Source of the DNA: Kalaharituber pfeilii | Lineage: Eukaryota; Ascomycota; Pezizomycetes; Pezizales; Pezizaceae | Assembly: GCA_015179045.1 (NCBI GenBank) | Contig: WHUZ01000117.1 | Span: 62,001 to 126,000, forward strand | Direction: 5' to 3' | DNA length: 64,000 bases | Part shown: positions 54,197 through 63,960 of the stretch, piece after piece | Layout: every line of letters begins with the position of its first letter | Numbering within the stretch: position 1 is the first letter of the stretch | Notes under the pieces: generated by a model | What the model was told of the DNA's origin: nothing | What the model saw: the letters and a program-made list of their open reading frames with translations, nothing else | The model's database searches: none | Position numbers and translations under genes: made by a program

Positions 54197-54937
54197 GGTG
54201 TATTTGTAGGGTGAGCGCTGGGAGGAAATGCCGTTATAGCGGGAGGAGAATGGGGATGAGGTTGTGGGGAAGTATGTGTCAAGGCGAGATAGACCGTAGG
54301 CCTTCCTGCTGCCGATTCCGATGTCGAGATGCTATTTGACCGGCTGGAGAAAGGCAAAGCTTGCATTGAAATCAGTATTCTAGTGACATTTCTCCGCAGC
54401 CAAGTTTGCCGACTCACCACGTTGCTTCTTGGGTGAATTGAATTTTTCTCCCACTCTAAACGAAAATCAATAAACCTCCGAGTATCCGTGGGAATTGGAG
54501 TTGCAAATGGTCGTCGCAGGTGACGTGAAAGCTCAATTGGTCCGTAATACCAATAGCGGCGAAAAGCGCACTGTTTTCCTTCGAATTTTCTTGCTGTCTC
54601 TTTTGGCTGGTGGAGCGAATCCGAATTATGGTATTTGTTGATGTAGTACGTGGAGGGGTTTCTTGGACGTGGTAGTCGGATATATAATTTGAGCGTCAGC
54701 AATCAACGCTTGCGAGACTAGACCCCTTATGACTATGTTTATTTATAGTGTTGCAGGGAAAGGGTGGCAGCATGACTAAGCTCCTAACCTAGCCGCTATG
54801 CAGGGGCAATCTCATGCCAAGTCCTGCGTCATGCTCAGCGCCTGCCTCAGACAAATGCAGGGAATGTTTTTTTTTGCTGACAATCGAATAGGCATCGCTA
54901 GCTGACCTGCATGTCAGACCCGCGTCTATGAATACGG
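54197..54937. other. Upstream region of the F-box gene
   Basis: An open frame at 54702-54007 overlaps the F-box coding region in another frame and is not supported. Nothing else recognised. Confidence 0.35.
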
Positions 54938-54950
54938 TTCATCGCTAATC

Positions 54951-56107
54951 TTTTTTTTTTTTTTTTTTATATCATTACTCGCTTGCCGCCTGTCAGGCTA
55001 TGGCGAGGTATTGGGATAAGTACATGGATGAGATATAGAGGTGTAGGGAAAAGGAAAAGGAAATACAGTCACTGGTCAAAAGTCTTGGTGACGCCACTTT
55101 TCTTGGCACCTCAAAATGCTTGCTTGCACAACTTCAAACGCTCATATCTCCATGATCCATAGCTCAATTTCAGAAGTTGTACCTGCAATTGATAGCACCG
55201 TGTCTATAGTCTTGCATATCACATGCAGCAATCATGAGAATAGTAGTAGTCAATTATATGGACCAATAAATCAGGAGCAAATTCTAGCATTTTTTACCTA
55301 AATTCTCTCTGCATAATAGTGTAGTTCCATACAAGGAGAATATTTTTGGGGCTAGTAAATTTTGCTATGAAAATACATATTGAGTCCATCTTATTTCATA
55401 TTTTTGATATTTTTTATGTTGTGTTGCGGGTTCTGTGTGGAGCTATTTATTTCCAGACACCGATATTTGACCCTAAAATGACAGTTTTGTATGGGAATTT
55501 GGCAATCTTGGCGTTCTTTGAAGTTTGCGATTTTATCTCGGCAGCCACATGACCCCAACATCTGTTCTACAACCGGAACCATGAAGTTTCAGGTAGTACC
55601 GATCATAGAAAAAATCCTGTTTGTCTATCTAGTTGTGGTGCTAAAGATACATCACATTTCAAAAAGTCACAGTTTTTGTATGGAATACCTAGTCATCAAT
55701 AACTTTTTGTAGATATTACACTGCAATCAGTGTGCTATAAGTATATCCTGTGCTGTAGCATAAACCATACTGCTTACACTATCACCAGTTCAAGTTGTAG
55801 GTTAATTGGGTCACTTCTTGTGGAGATATCTCAATTTTTGTTCATATGGACATTGTCGCCGCTTGGTGCTCAGATCGCTTTCACCAAGACTTTTGACCAG
55901 TGACTGTAAGAAATATGACTAAGATAAAAGCTACCGCTGCATCCTCCCTCCGTCCTCCCCATTAGACTCTGGAGTTGATCTCCCTCTCCTTCTCTTGGTT
56001 TTGGGGGCTGCCGGATAGCTGCCATACCCCCAGGCCATCTCTTCTTCCATACCCTGCACTCCTCCAGTAGGTGTGTGGTCGTCTCCTCCGCCTCCCCACA
56101 CCACCTA
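54951..56107 (-). mobile_element. 5'-truncated LINE-A insertion, 13-bp TSD, carrying a MITE
   Basis: TTCATCGCTAATC at 54938-54950 and 56108-56120. Minus sense begins with ORF2-end coding (NRWCGEAEETTTHLLEECRV, 56107-56040), continues through 3' UTR split by the MITE at 55066-55906, and ends in a hairpin with changed pairs (CTCGCC..GCCTGACAGGC..GCGAG) and poly(T). Confidence 0.9.
55066..55906. mobile_element. 841-bp Tc1/mariner-type MITE with 26-bp inverted repeats
   Basis: CAGTCACTGGTCAAAAGTCT plus six more bases are identical at both ends; TA at 55064-55065 and 55907-55908. Internal short ORFs have no transposase motif. Confidence 0.93.
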
Positions 56108-56251
56108 TTCATCGCTAATCGGTCAACCTATTCCACTGATATTGGCGAATCGTTCGTGATTCGAATTACGATGTAGATGCTCACCGAAACCATACAGCCT
56201 TATGGAATGGGTTGACAGCAGTCTTGTAACCAGACGTTGACTAGGTTGACA

Positions 56252-58304
56252 CAGCTCAACAACCACCTCAGGACGAGCGTTTGGAAGCGACTCCACAACC
56301 AACACGTCCCCCACAGCGAAAATTATATAGATCAAAAGCCCTCAGCGAGCTGAGTCTTTTGATCCGAATTTTATTCCCAAAGACCTAAAGAGACGTTTTT
56401 CCCCCGAGGGGGAATTTTCGAGGGAATCTGTCGCTCACCACCTCCGTTGCCAACACATCGACGCGCCAAGACCATCTGATTGACCAGAGGATGCGATTCA
56501 AAGCCAGCTTGACTCCAAACCTTCTGACCAAGCTCAAATTGGCAAAGCAGGTAAAATATAGAGCTGGCTCTGTGAATTCAGGATGCGATTTCACTGGGGT
56601 GCCTGGACAATAAGGACAGGGGGATTAGCAGGGGTTCCGTCTGGCTCTATTGATGTGAAAAATATTTGTTTACTTTTAACACATATCAATCATACGTGCC
56701 TTTATACCGATTATACTTATCTTTATACCTGTTCTCGCACTCCTACACATCCACAATGCTATCTGAACATTTGCTAATAATGCATCAGAGAGTCCTTAAT
56801 ATCCGCATAGCACAATTTAGATTACTGCAGCAAGAAAGAGCTCGCATTGCTGGCAAAAGAGGGGATTCTCCTATGGGTGGGCGATTAGACCTTAATGCAC
56901 TTGCTGATGTGTTCTCGTATGGCATAGAGTTCTCGTGTGGTATAGAGTTTGTATGTGCATACAATTGATTTTTTTTCAGCCAATTTCTACGTACGTACAA
57001 TTGATTTTTTCTATGAATTTGTTAAAGCCACGTTAACTGAAAAAAACACAATTTTCTCAGCCAGTCTGGCTGGCTTTTGACCCATGCTGGCTTTATCGCA
57101 AGGGTGTTGATCCGGGGTCCTGGTCGTCGTGCCAGGGCCCCTGCAAATAGAGCCAGTTGACTTCGCATCCTCTCTAATATGTCGAGGGAATGGTCTGTAG
57201 CTTGGGCGAGGATGGGGGGGAAGTTGAGGGACGCGGGCACGGGAGGGATCGGGGCGGTGCTCACCGCTTACTGGAAATACGTGAACGCGACAAACGAGAG
57301 ACCGGGGGACGGCTAGGGGCTTGGTATGAGACTAGGGGGACGGGACGATAATGTCTTTCGAGTTCGACGGTTACAAAGTTCCAACACTCACCACCTCCAC
57401 CACCACCACCGCCACCACAGACACTGGGGTTCAGCCCCATCATGTCGGTGGAGACGCCTCCAGTGGAGCCAACGCCACCACCACCACCACCACCACCACC
57501 ACCGCCACCACCGCCACCGCCGCCACCACCACAGACTCCCGTCGGAGGTAAGGAGAAGCGGGCGGCATCACCGCCGATTTCGACCAGGACAAGGAAGAGA
57601 AAGGCACCCCGCCTTGGCGAAGGCCCACCGACACCACCTGCATCAGCGCAGCCACCATCGCCACCACAGCCACCACCACCACAGTCACGGGAGGCACCAC
57701 CTGCGCCACCACCACCACCACCATCACCACCATCGCCGCCGAAGAGACAACCGCTGCCGACTCAAGAGGAGGCGTTTCGCGGTCGATCCAAGGGGAAAAG
57801 GCGGACACCTCCACCGAAGCCGAGGGACAAGGTCAAGACCGGGATCGTTGTACACGGGGTTGCGTTGAGAAGGGACTTGGGGAAGGTACAACGATGGCTG
57901 GGCGAAGACAATAAGGACCTAAAGAAGATTGTTGGGGTTCGCTGGTTGCGAAGGAAGGACATACTGTTGGGGGAAGGGAAGAAGACGAGCTCGATAGTGG
58001 TTTTTCTGGAGGACCAGCAGGACGTTGACAAGGTTAGGCTCGGAGGAAGATGGTTGAGGGCGTGCCAGTACGAGGCCGAAAGGGGACGGAGGTGAGGCAG
58101 ACGGCTGGCCGCTTTTCCCCCGCAACACAAATGGTAACAGCGGGAAATACATGTATTTAGGTCAGGGTTAGGATTGGTGTTTTTTTAGGCGGGAATGTTT
58201 CTGTCGCTGTTTTTAACCTTCTTTTTACTTATTTAGCTAAACATCGCCATAGCCCTTAGGGCGGCCTGCGATAAATGATATAAAAAAAAAAAAAAAAAAA
58301 AAAA
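56252..58304 (+). mobile_element. ORF1-only non-LTR element with LINE-A tail (2.05 kb), 13-bp TSD
   Basis: GACTAGGTTGACA at 56239-56251 and 58305-58317. Carries about 1.2 kb of leader sequence, one intact ORF1-like gene (57442-58095), a 3' UTR, the LINE-A hairpin at 58244-58274 and poly(A). No reverse transcriptase or RNase H is present, so mobilisation must come from a LINE-A ORF2 in trans. The truncated 6238-6658 copy has the same ORF1-to-tail order. Confidence 0.85.
57442..58095 (+). CDS. LINE ORF1-like (gag-like) protein
   Basis: 217 residues, uninterrupted. N-terminal third is proline-rich, built on CCACCA microsatellite DNA (57475-57535), with two basic nuclear-signal-like clusters (STRTRKRKAPR; RGRSKGKRRTPPPKPRDK). 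The C-terminal domain reads GIVVHGVALRRDLGKVQRWL, VGVRWLRRKDILLGEGKKTS, SIVVFLEDQQDVDKVRLGGR, WLRACQYEAERGRR. This RWLRRK..GKKTSS..RLGGRW pattern is the conserved end of ORF1 proteins of fungal LINEs, thought to bind the element RNA. Start chosen at the first Met; a frame in another phase (57326) is a His-rich shadow. It may be the only intact ORF1 in the window. Confidence 0.75.
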   Translation: MSVETPPVEPTPPPPPPPPPPPPPPPPPPPQTPVGGKEKRAASPPISTRTRKRKAPRLGEGPPTPPASAQPPSPPQPPPPQSREAPPAPPPPPPSPPSPPKRQPLPTQEEAFRGRSKGKRRTPPPKPRDKVKTGIVVHGVALRRDLGKVQRWLGEDNKDLKKIVGVRWLRRKDILLGEGKKTSSIVVFLEDQQDVDKVRLGGRWLRACQYEAERGRR

Positions 58305-58367
58305 GACTAGGTTGACAGCTAATACAGCAACAACAAAAAAGCAAAATTTACTATCACCAGATTCATA

Positions 58368-58424
58368 ATTTTTTTTTTTTTTTTATATCATTAATCGCTT
58401 GCCGCCCTGTGGGCTATAGCGATC
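58368..58424 (-). mobile_element. Ultra-short LINE-A tail insertion (57 bp), 11-bp TSD
   Basis: CCAGATTCATA at 58357-58367 and 58425-58435. Poly(T), TATCATTAATCGCTTGCCGC, CCTGTGGGCTATAGCGATC. Confidence 0.92.
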
Positions 58425-58722
58425 CCAGATTCATACGCGCTTCAGATTTTTACTCACTCGCTGTAGGAAAAAAAGAAAGAAATGGGAAGCAAGAATTGAC
58501 ACAGGGTTGGCACTATTGTCGCTTACCTGTTAGTGACCGATCTCTTGGCACTCCTCCTGCAACTTCCACATGCAATATCTTCGGCGTCAGGCATGCTAGC
58601 AACATGAGGTAAGTTGCGAAATATACAGCAGATGTGCTTGAATATTTAGAGAATATTTGATGGCTACACCGTTTTCAATGATATGTAGGGAAAGTATAGC
58701 ATTCAATCCCCCTCTTACATAG

Positions 58723-59482
58723 CTAATGAATCCAACAGGCCAGGCCGGTTCAGGCCAATCAGGCCGGTTCAGGCCATTCAGGCCGGTTCAGGCGCCCTGC
58801 CATGGCGAACAGCTACAAGCGGGGTCATGTGATATATAAAAAAAAAAAAAAAAAGGCCGGTTCAGGCCAATTAAACGAATCACTCCACAGCTATCCAGCT
58901 GAATTGAGGCCAGTATTTACCAGATTGTTTGAGTATTTAGATGAGTAGAATCTCCCGTATGTCTAGAATTTCAAACAGCAGCGGTCTACGACTTTTGTCA
59001 AGTATGTATCACACTTTGTATTCAAGTATATATACTAAAAAATAATTTAGAAATGATGGACCTTCCAGATAATACAACAGACTGGACCCAATTCTTCGAT
59101 GATGATACCTGATGCGCAACTGTCAATTACTGATAGTGGAAATATCCAGGATTATTAAAATCTAATTCACCTGGGTTAAATTCCAAAATCGCTTGAATTT
59201 ACGTGAATGGCCTGGTCGGCCTGGACTGGCCTGAATGGCCTGAACCTGCCTGATTGGCCTGGACCGGCCTGAATGGCCTGAACCGGCCTGAATGGCCTGA
59301 ACCGGCCTGAATGGCCTGGACCGGCCTGATTGGCCTGATTGTTTCAGGCCGCCTGGGCCGGTCCAGGCGGCCCTCACGGCCTGGCCTGATTGTTCAGGCC
59401 AGGCCAGGCCCAGAATTTCACGGTCCAGGCCAGTCCAGGCCTCCGGTTGGCCTGGCCTGGCCTGGCCTGTTGGATTCATTGG
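58723..59482. mobile_element. DNA element made largely of GGCCTGAA minisatellite, 8-bp TSD
   Basis: TTACATAG at 58715-58722 and 59483-59490. Inverted ends C(T/C)AATGAATCCAACAGGCC. Both subterminal regions (58740-58870 and 59205-59470) are arrays of GGCCTGAATGGCCTGAACC-like units in opposite orientation; the centre is about 330 bp of AT-rich sequence with no transposase recognised. The TSD length fits hAT-like elements. Confidence 0.8.
58795..58853 (+). mobile_element. Ultra-short LINE-B tail insertion (59 bp), 14-bp TSD
   Basis: AGGCCGGTTCAGGC at 58781-58794 and 58854-58867, inside the minisatellite arm. Insert starts GCCCTGCCATGGCGAACAGC. Because the target is repetitive, the TSD alone is weaker evidence here. 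Confidence 0.87.
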
Positions 59483-59512
59483 TTACATAGCGAAGGATCA
59501 CATACACTAAAC

Positions 59513-59570
59513 GCCCTGCCATGGCGAACAGCTGCAAGCGGGGTCACGTGAAATAAAAAAAAAAAAAAAA
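59513..59570 (+). mobile_element. Ultra-short LINE-B tail insertion (58 bp), 13-bp TSD
   Basis: ACATACACTAAAC at 59500-59512 and 59571-59583. Insert GCCCTGCCATGGCGAACAGC to GGGGTCACGTGAAAT plus poly(A). Confidence 0.93.
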
Positions 59571-59585
59571 ACATACACTAAACAC

Positions 59586-61119
59586 TACATCACTATCCTC
59601 AACTATAGCCCTTTGGTATGAGACTAAGCCCTTTGCACTCTCAAATGAATATAGAAAAAGGTAGCTAAGTTAAATGGTGACGGAATTGTTGAAAATGGTA
59701 TAGTACAACGTTCAGTCTTTCCACCCGGTTCTGTTCTTCTATATCATTCTCTAATATTCTACTACTTTCTAGTTTTCTCTTATACGTCATGTATTCATTT
59801 GTCATGCATCATGCATTCTAGATATTTCTGTCTCTGCGTTCTTTACTCTTGACACTTCTAGATATTTCTGTCTCTTCTTTCTTTACTCTTGACACTTCTA
59901 GATATTTCTAAAGTCATGTGAGCATCACGTTACATACACGTGACTTGCTTCTTCATTCCTTATTTGGAAATATCTACATTTTCTTTGTACTCGAGAGCTC
60001 AGTTATAAATAGGTCTCGAATTTCCTCCTGTACGTAGGTTGAACTTTAATGAATCAACTTGGTTCTTCCAACAGGAATAAAGTTGGTGTGGATTTCTGTA
60101 GCCTCAAAAGCAGTCACCGAAATTTGAAAGTGCAGGAAGTGCTAAGAAATCGATAGACCTTGCACCTGAGGTCCGTTTAGCATACATAGACCATTTGAAC
60201 TCGATTGAAGATAAATCTGCTTTCGCTTTTTACTACAACAAAGAGGCGACTTGAGAATGCGTACATGAGTAGTGACATAGAGATCATGACAATTCACTTC
60301 CGGGATCTAATTATTACTCAATCCGGTATATAGGTCTAGTGTCAGCTTACCATATTGGCCAATCGTATCCTTTGGGTGTAGTGGCCAGAACGGACCTGAT
60401 ATCGACAGTCCGCCAATCATTTGCCGCGGTCGAAAGAAGGGAGGGAAATATATATATATTTTGTGCGATCAATTTATGTTTGTTTCCTTGGGTATTTTCA
60501 CTTGGTATCTTTGCATGCTCCCAGCCAGTTGGGGCACATTTGATCCAATAGAGGAATCAGCGAGGAACAGGGGACGATACTAACGACTTTTCTTAATCTG
60601 GGCATGCTACAGGGAGTGGTGGCGATACGTCTCTGTAATGTTGGAACTGAGGTGACTCGCATATATAAGGACCATAAGCGCGAACAGGGTTTCGACTACA
60701 ATCTGGACTCACGTTGGATATTGATATGGCAATTGCCCAATTGTGTGGGTGGTGGGTTCATGGTAAGTTCGGCTAGCACTCAAGGCGGTGTATTTGATCT
60801 GACGAACAGTTCAGAAGATATGATGAATGTCAGATAATGGCCACGAGTGAAGTTGAATTCTACGGGACTAAGGGGACACCACTGTCACATGCACCTCTAC
60901 TCCGGCGCGCCAACATGCATATTATGACATTACCGACGGCACCGCTCCTAGGAATGTCACTAGAGGCAACATACGATTTTCGTAATTTTTTTTTTTTTTA
61001 TTTCATTAATCGCGTGCCGATCCTTGCTAGTCCTCTGCGTAGCTTATATAGCACATTTATGTGACTGCAATTCCGTCGCATATCGCTTGCATATGTATAT
61101 CCACCGACCGCCCGCCCTA
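59586..61119 (+). repeat. Inverted segmental duplication, right copy
   Basis: Partner of 46840-49263 in opposite orientation. Contains a solo LTR at 59687-60073, the shared 70-codon ORF (60339-60551), two further short shared ORFs (60604-60837, 60837-61064) and a minus-sense LINE-A-like tail remnant at 60988-61020. It lacks the LINE-A present in the left copy. Confidence 0.88.
59687..60073 (+). mobile_element. Solo LTR (LTR-Z copy 3), 387 bp, 5-bp TSD
   Basis: TGTTGAAAATGGTATAGTAC to CTTGGTTCTTCCAACA; GGAAT at 59682-59686 and 60074-60078. Contains a TATAAATAGG box at about 60004. Empty of the LINE found in copy 2. Confidence 0.92.
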
Positions 61120-61680
61120 TGTCACGGCTTGGCGTGCCATGGCGGCAGAGGGAAGCTGATTACTGTTGAAGAATATGCAGAGCTGAAGTGAAACATCGTG
61201 CACAGTGGTTGGGTGTGCTGAAACATATGCAACCTGAGCTGTGGCCATGATTCAGACTGACGTTTCATGATTCTATGGTCTTCTATTTCCTATACCAATT
61301 ATATCCTCTTTGTAGTCTGAATCCGCTGCTATGCGCAACCTCATTCCGCACCAATGATTGTTTAGTTGGGTACGAAGGTACTTCCTGAATTTTGCTGTAT
61401 AAATAGGGCCGTTTTGGGACGCATATTTGGGGTTATTCTATAGGAATTAATAAACAGTATCCCACCGCACTTTAGCTCGTAATCTGTAGTTTTACCACAA
61501 TTACTAGTACGTGTGGACGTCTAAGGGAGCCAAGATCCTTGACCACGTGCGCAAACGTAAGCGAGTCGCTGACCGGCCCGTACGGATACTCCTATATATA
61601 CCGACCGCACTACCGGGTGGTACCGGTAGTTCTACCTTTCGGTGCAACGGTTTGCAAACGGTCGGTTGCAATCCGTAACA
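61120..61680 (-). mobile_element. LTR split by another LTR
   Basis: Minus sense TGTTACGGATTGCAACCGAC (61680) to GCCAAGCCGTGACA (61120), near-identical to the solo LTR at 51954-52173 apart from the insertion at 61164-61499. Flanking 5-mers do not match, so recombination may have created the present edges; the left edge coincides with the end of the segmental duplication. Confidence 0.78.
61164..61499 (+). mobile_element. 336-bp solo LTR nested in an LTR, 5-bp TSD
   Basis: TGTTGAAGAATATGCAGAGC to TGTAGTTTTACCACA; ATTAC at 61159-61163 and 61500-61504. A TGTATAAATAGG box (about 61399) and AATAAACAG (about 61447) give the orientation. The uninterrupted copy at 52125-52150 confirms the junction. 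Confidence 0.9.
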
Positions 61681-62018
61681 GGTCGCGACTGAAAGGCGGT
61701 CGGCGGAGTGGTGGTGTGAGATGCTGCAGCAGCGGCTCGAAGGGGCTAAGACTAAGAGGTGGTGGGGGCGGGGCGGTCGGTTCATGAGGTGTAAGTTTTG
61801 TCAACTTTCCTATGACCTTGTAATTAGTTGAACTAGAATGCTGTTGTTTCCATATGGAGGTAACACCAAGCGCCATGGATAGGGGCAGAATTGCGACCCG
61901 GGGAATACCGGTAAGGCTGATCACCATCTTGTTCAATAAGATAAACTGTACTGCATCAGCAAAAACGGAAAATCGCCCTGAAGCACCCGGGGGGCTGAAT
62001 ACCCCCCAAGCGCCTTGA

Positions 62019-62230
62019 GCGCCCTGGATGCACGTCATCTACTCATTGTAATCTGGCGCACTAAACAAGGCTCTGTGCGCCCTGGATGCACGTCATCTAT
62101 TCATTGCACCCTGGCGCAGTAACTAAGGCTCTGTGCGCCCTGAATGCACCTCATCTATTCATTGTAACGTCCTATGCACCCCGGATGCATGTTACCTGTT
62201 GATCATAACTAGACGCACTAACTAAGGCTG
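62019..62230. repeat. 58-bp minisatellite, about 3.5 copies
   Basis: GCGCCCTGGATGCACGTCAT starts at 62019 and 62077, with diverged copies at 62135 and about 62172. Confidence 0.82.
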
Positions 62231-62480
62231 TTTACACCCAGACAGTTTCCAGATGCCTCTATTACGTCTCTGCGCAACTGATAAGTGTGCCATGTACTTT
62301 CACGGTATTAACCACTTATAGACACTGAAGAAGCTTTTTTACAATAGCAAGTACTGCAGATAGAACGCCTTGTTTGACAACTGATTATGTATATCTAGCT
62401 ATTGTGATCTATATCCAGGTGCCCCTTCATCATCCTATCATGCCATACCATTATCAGTCACCCTACCGCTCCTGCTTCAT

Positions 62481-62536
62481 CTTGCTGTAGCCTGATAGGC
62501 GGTATGCGAGTAATAAAATAAAAATAAAAAAAAAAA
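62481..62536 (+). mobile_element. Ultra-short LINE-A tail insertion (56 bp), 11-bp TSD
   Basis: TCCTGCTTCAT at 62470-62480 and 62537-62547. Insert CTTGCTGTAGCCTGATAGGC then GGTATGCGAGTAATAAAATA and A-rich tail; the hairpin pairs are changed but complementary (GCCT-GAT-AGGC). Confidence 0.9.
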
Positions 62537-62625
62537 TCCTGCTTCATGTAATATAGTCCATTTTGCCACTCTCGCTGCAATAGAGAATTCGGCTCATTGT
62601 GGTGCATCGAGGAGCATTGAGGAGA

Positions 62626-62826
62626 ATTTTTTTTTTTTTTTTTTTTTTATTTCATTACTCGCGTGCCGCCCTATGGGCTATGGCGAGGTATATATAAACT
62701 AGAACTAACACAAAAGACTGACTAAAAACTAAATACAAGTATTGCCCGCTTGTCCTCCGTGATGCGGGTAGAACAACACCCAACGTCTATTTCCTTCCCC
62801 TGTCTGTCTCATACACGCACGACTTT
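62626..62826 (-). mobile_element. 5'-truncated LINE-A insertion (201 bp), 13-bp TSD
   Basis: AGCATTGAGGAGA at 62613-62625 and 62827-62839. Poly(T), minus-sense hairpin (CTCGCGTGCCGCCCTATGGG), then 3' UTR. Confidence 0.9.
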
Positions 62827-62839
62827 AGCATTGAGGAGA

Positions 62840-63279
62840 GCTGCCCTACCTGTCAATAGCTTTTTCTGCCAAATGTCATGCTGTTAAGAGGGGCCTGCCA
62901 TACCTGTAAATATGTGCTGCAACAGTCGCGTCAACAAACATAAACAAACATGTTCTGAGCGCGTCGGCACGTTGTATCACCAACCTAGTCAACACTGAAC
63001 TTGACGTCAGAATGAGGGGTAATTCCTGCAGTATTAACCGGCAACCTGGAAGTGTACTGAGCAACAGCCTATCATCCTATATTGGGTTGCCAGCCGACCC
63101 ATGTGAGTAACAACCAGCGGCTGTAGTGGCCGACCCAATGAGCAGCCCGATAAGCAGTCCAATAAGCAGCCGAGTAAGTGACTCTGCGAGTAGCCCAGGT
63201 TCTAAAGCTCCCTTTGCAACAGTTAAAGTTTATTTCAATTGAGTAGTGGGCATCCATGACCAAAACAAAGGTTGCGTTC
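62840..63279. other. Unassigned sequence
   Basis: A short array of GAGCAGCCCGATAAGCAGTC-like 12-mers at 63137-63180; otherwise nothing recognised. Confidence 0.35.
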
Positions 63280-63293
63280 AGGCGTATCTACTC

Positions 63294-63354
63294 GTCCTGC
63301 CATGCGAAGAGCCGCATGCGGGTCATGTGACAAAAAAAAAAAAAAAAAAAAAAA
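63294..63354 (+). mobile_element. Ultra-short LINE-B tail insertion (61 bp), 14-bp TSD with one mismatch
   Basis: AGGCGTATCTACTC at 63280-63293 and AGGCGTACCTACTC at 63355-63368. Insert GTCCTGCCATGCGAAGAGCC to GGGTCATGTGAC plus poly(A). Confidence 0.88.
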
Positions 63355-63589
63355 AGGCGTACCTACTCAGCGCCCTGATGCAACCCACCTTTCGTATTGC
63401 GCCCTGTGCGCCCCAGCGTTCTGACGCTAGATCTTACACCCTGTCGCATCCTGATGCCACAAGTGAACCTTTGATCAATGATTATTGCATTTGGGTATCC
63501 ACAATGCAATTACAATAATTGACCTGCAGCCCGACGCTGGCTGTCGGCGTGAGGCCCTTAATTTGTATATATCGCCTTCAGCATGCCGA

Positions 63590-63960
63590 TTCCATTTCCT
63601 CTCAATATCTCATGCGCGCAGTAAATACTCAATATACTTAACATGTTCAATATCTCATGCGTGCGCTCAATATACTCAATACTCTCTATACCTCATGTGT
63701 GCAGTCAATATGCTTAATATTCTCTGCAACTCATGGCATGCTCAATGTGCTTAATACTCTCTACATCTCATTTGCACTGCGAAAGTGGCCAATTCCTAGC
63801 CCGGGTCGGGAATTCATGCCCAATATGCTGAACAGGCTCAATATGCCCAATATTCTCTACTCTCTATATCTCATACCCGCACTCCATATGCTCGATACGC
63901 TCAACTGGTCCAATCTGCTCAATATCTTCAGGGCAGTCAATTATCTCAATCTGGCAAGTA
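63590..63960. repeat. Degenerate short tandem array (CTCAATATGCT type)
   Basis: Many imperfect 10-13 bp units around CTCAATATNCT, with a longer 45-bp periodicity between 63640 and 63760 (CTCATGYGYGC..CTCTCTA). Confidence 0.65.

Noticed and set aside
54007..54702. 231-codon frame, minus strand
   Set aside because: Overlaps the F-box exon in another frame and has Ser/Pro-rich shadow composition.
57326..57868. His-rich 180-residue frame and the opposite Val-rich frame
   Set aside because: Both are other-frame readings of the CCACCA microsatellite and of ORF1.
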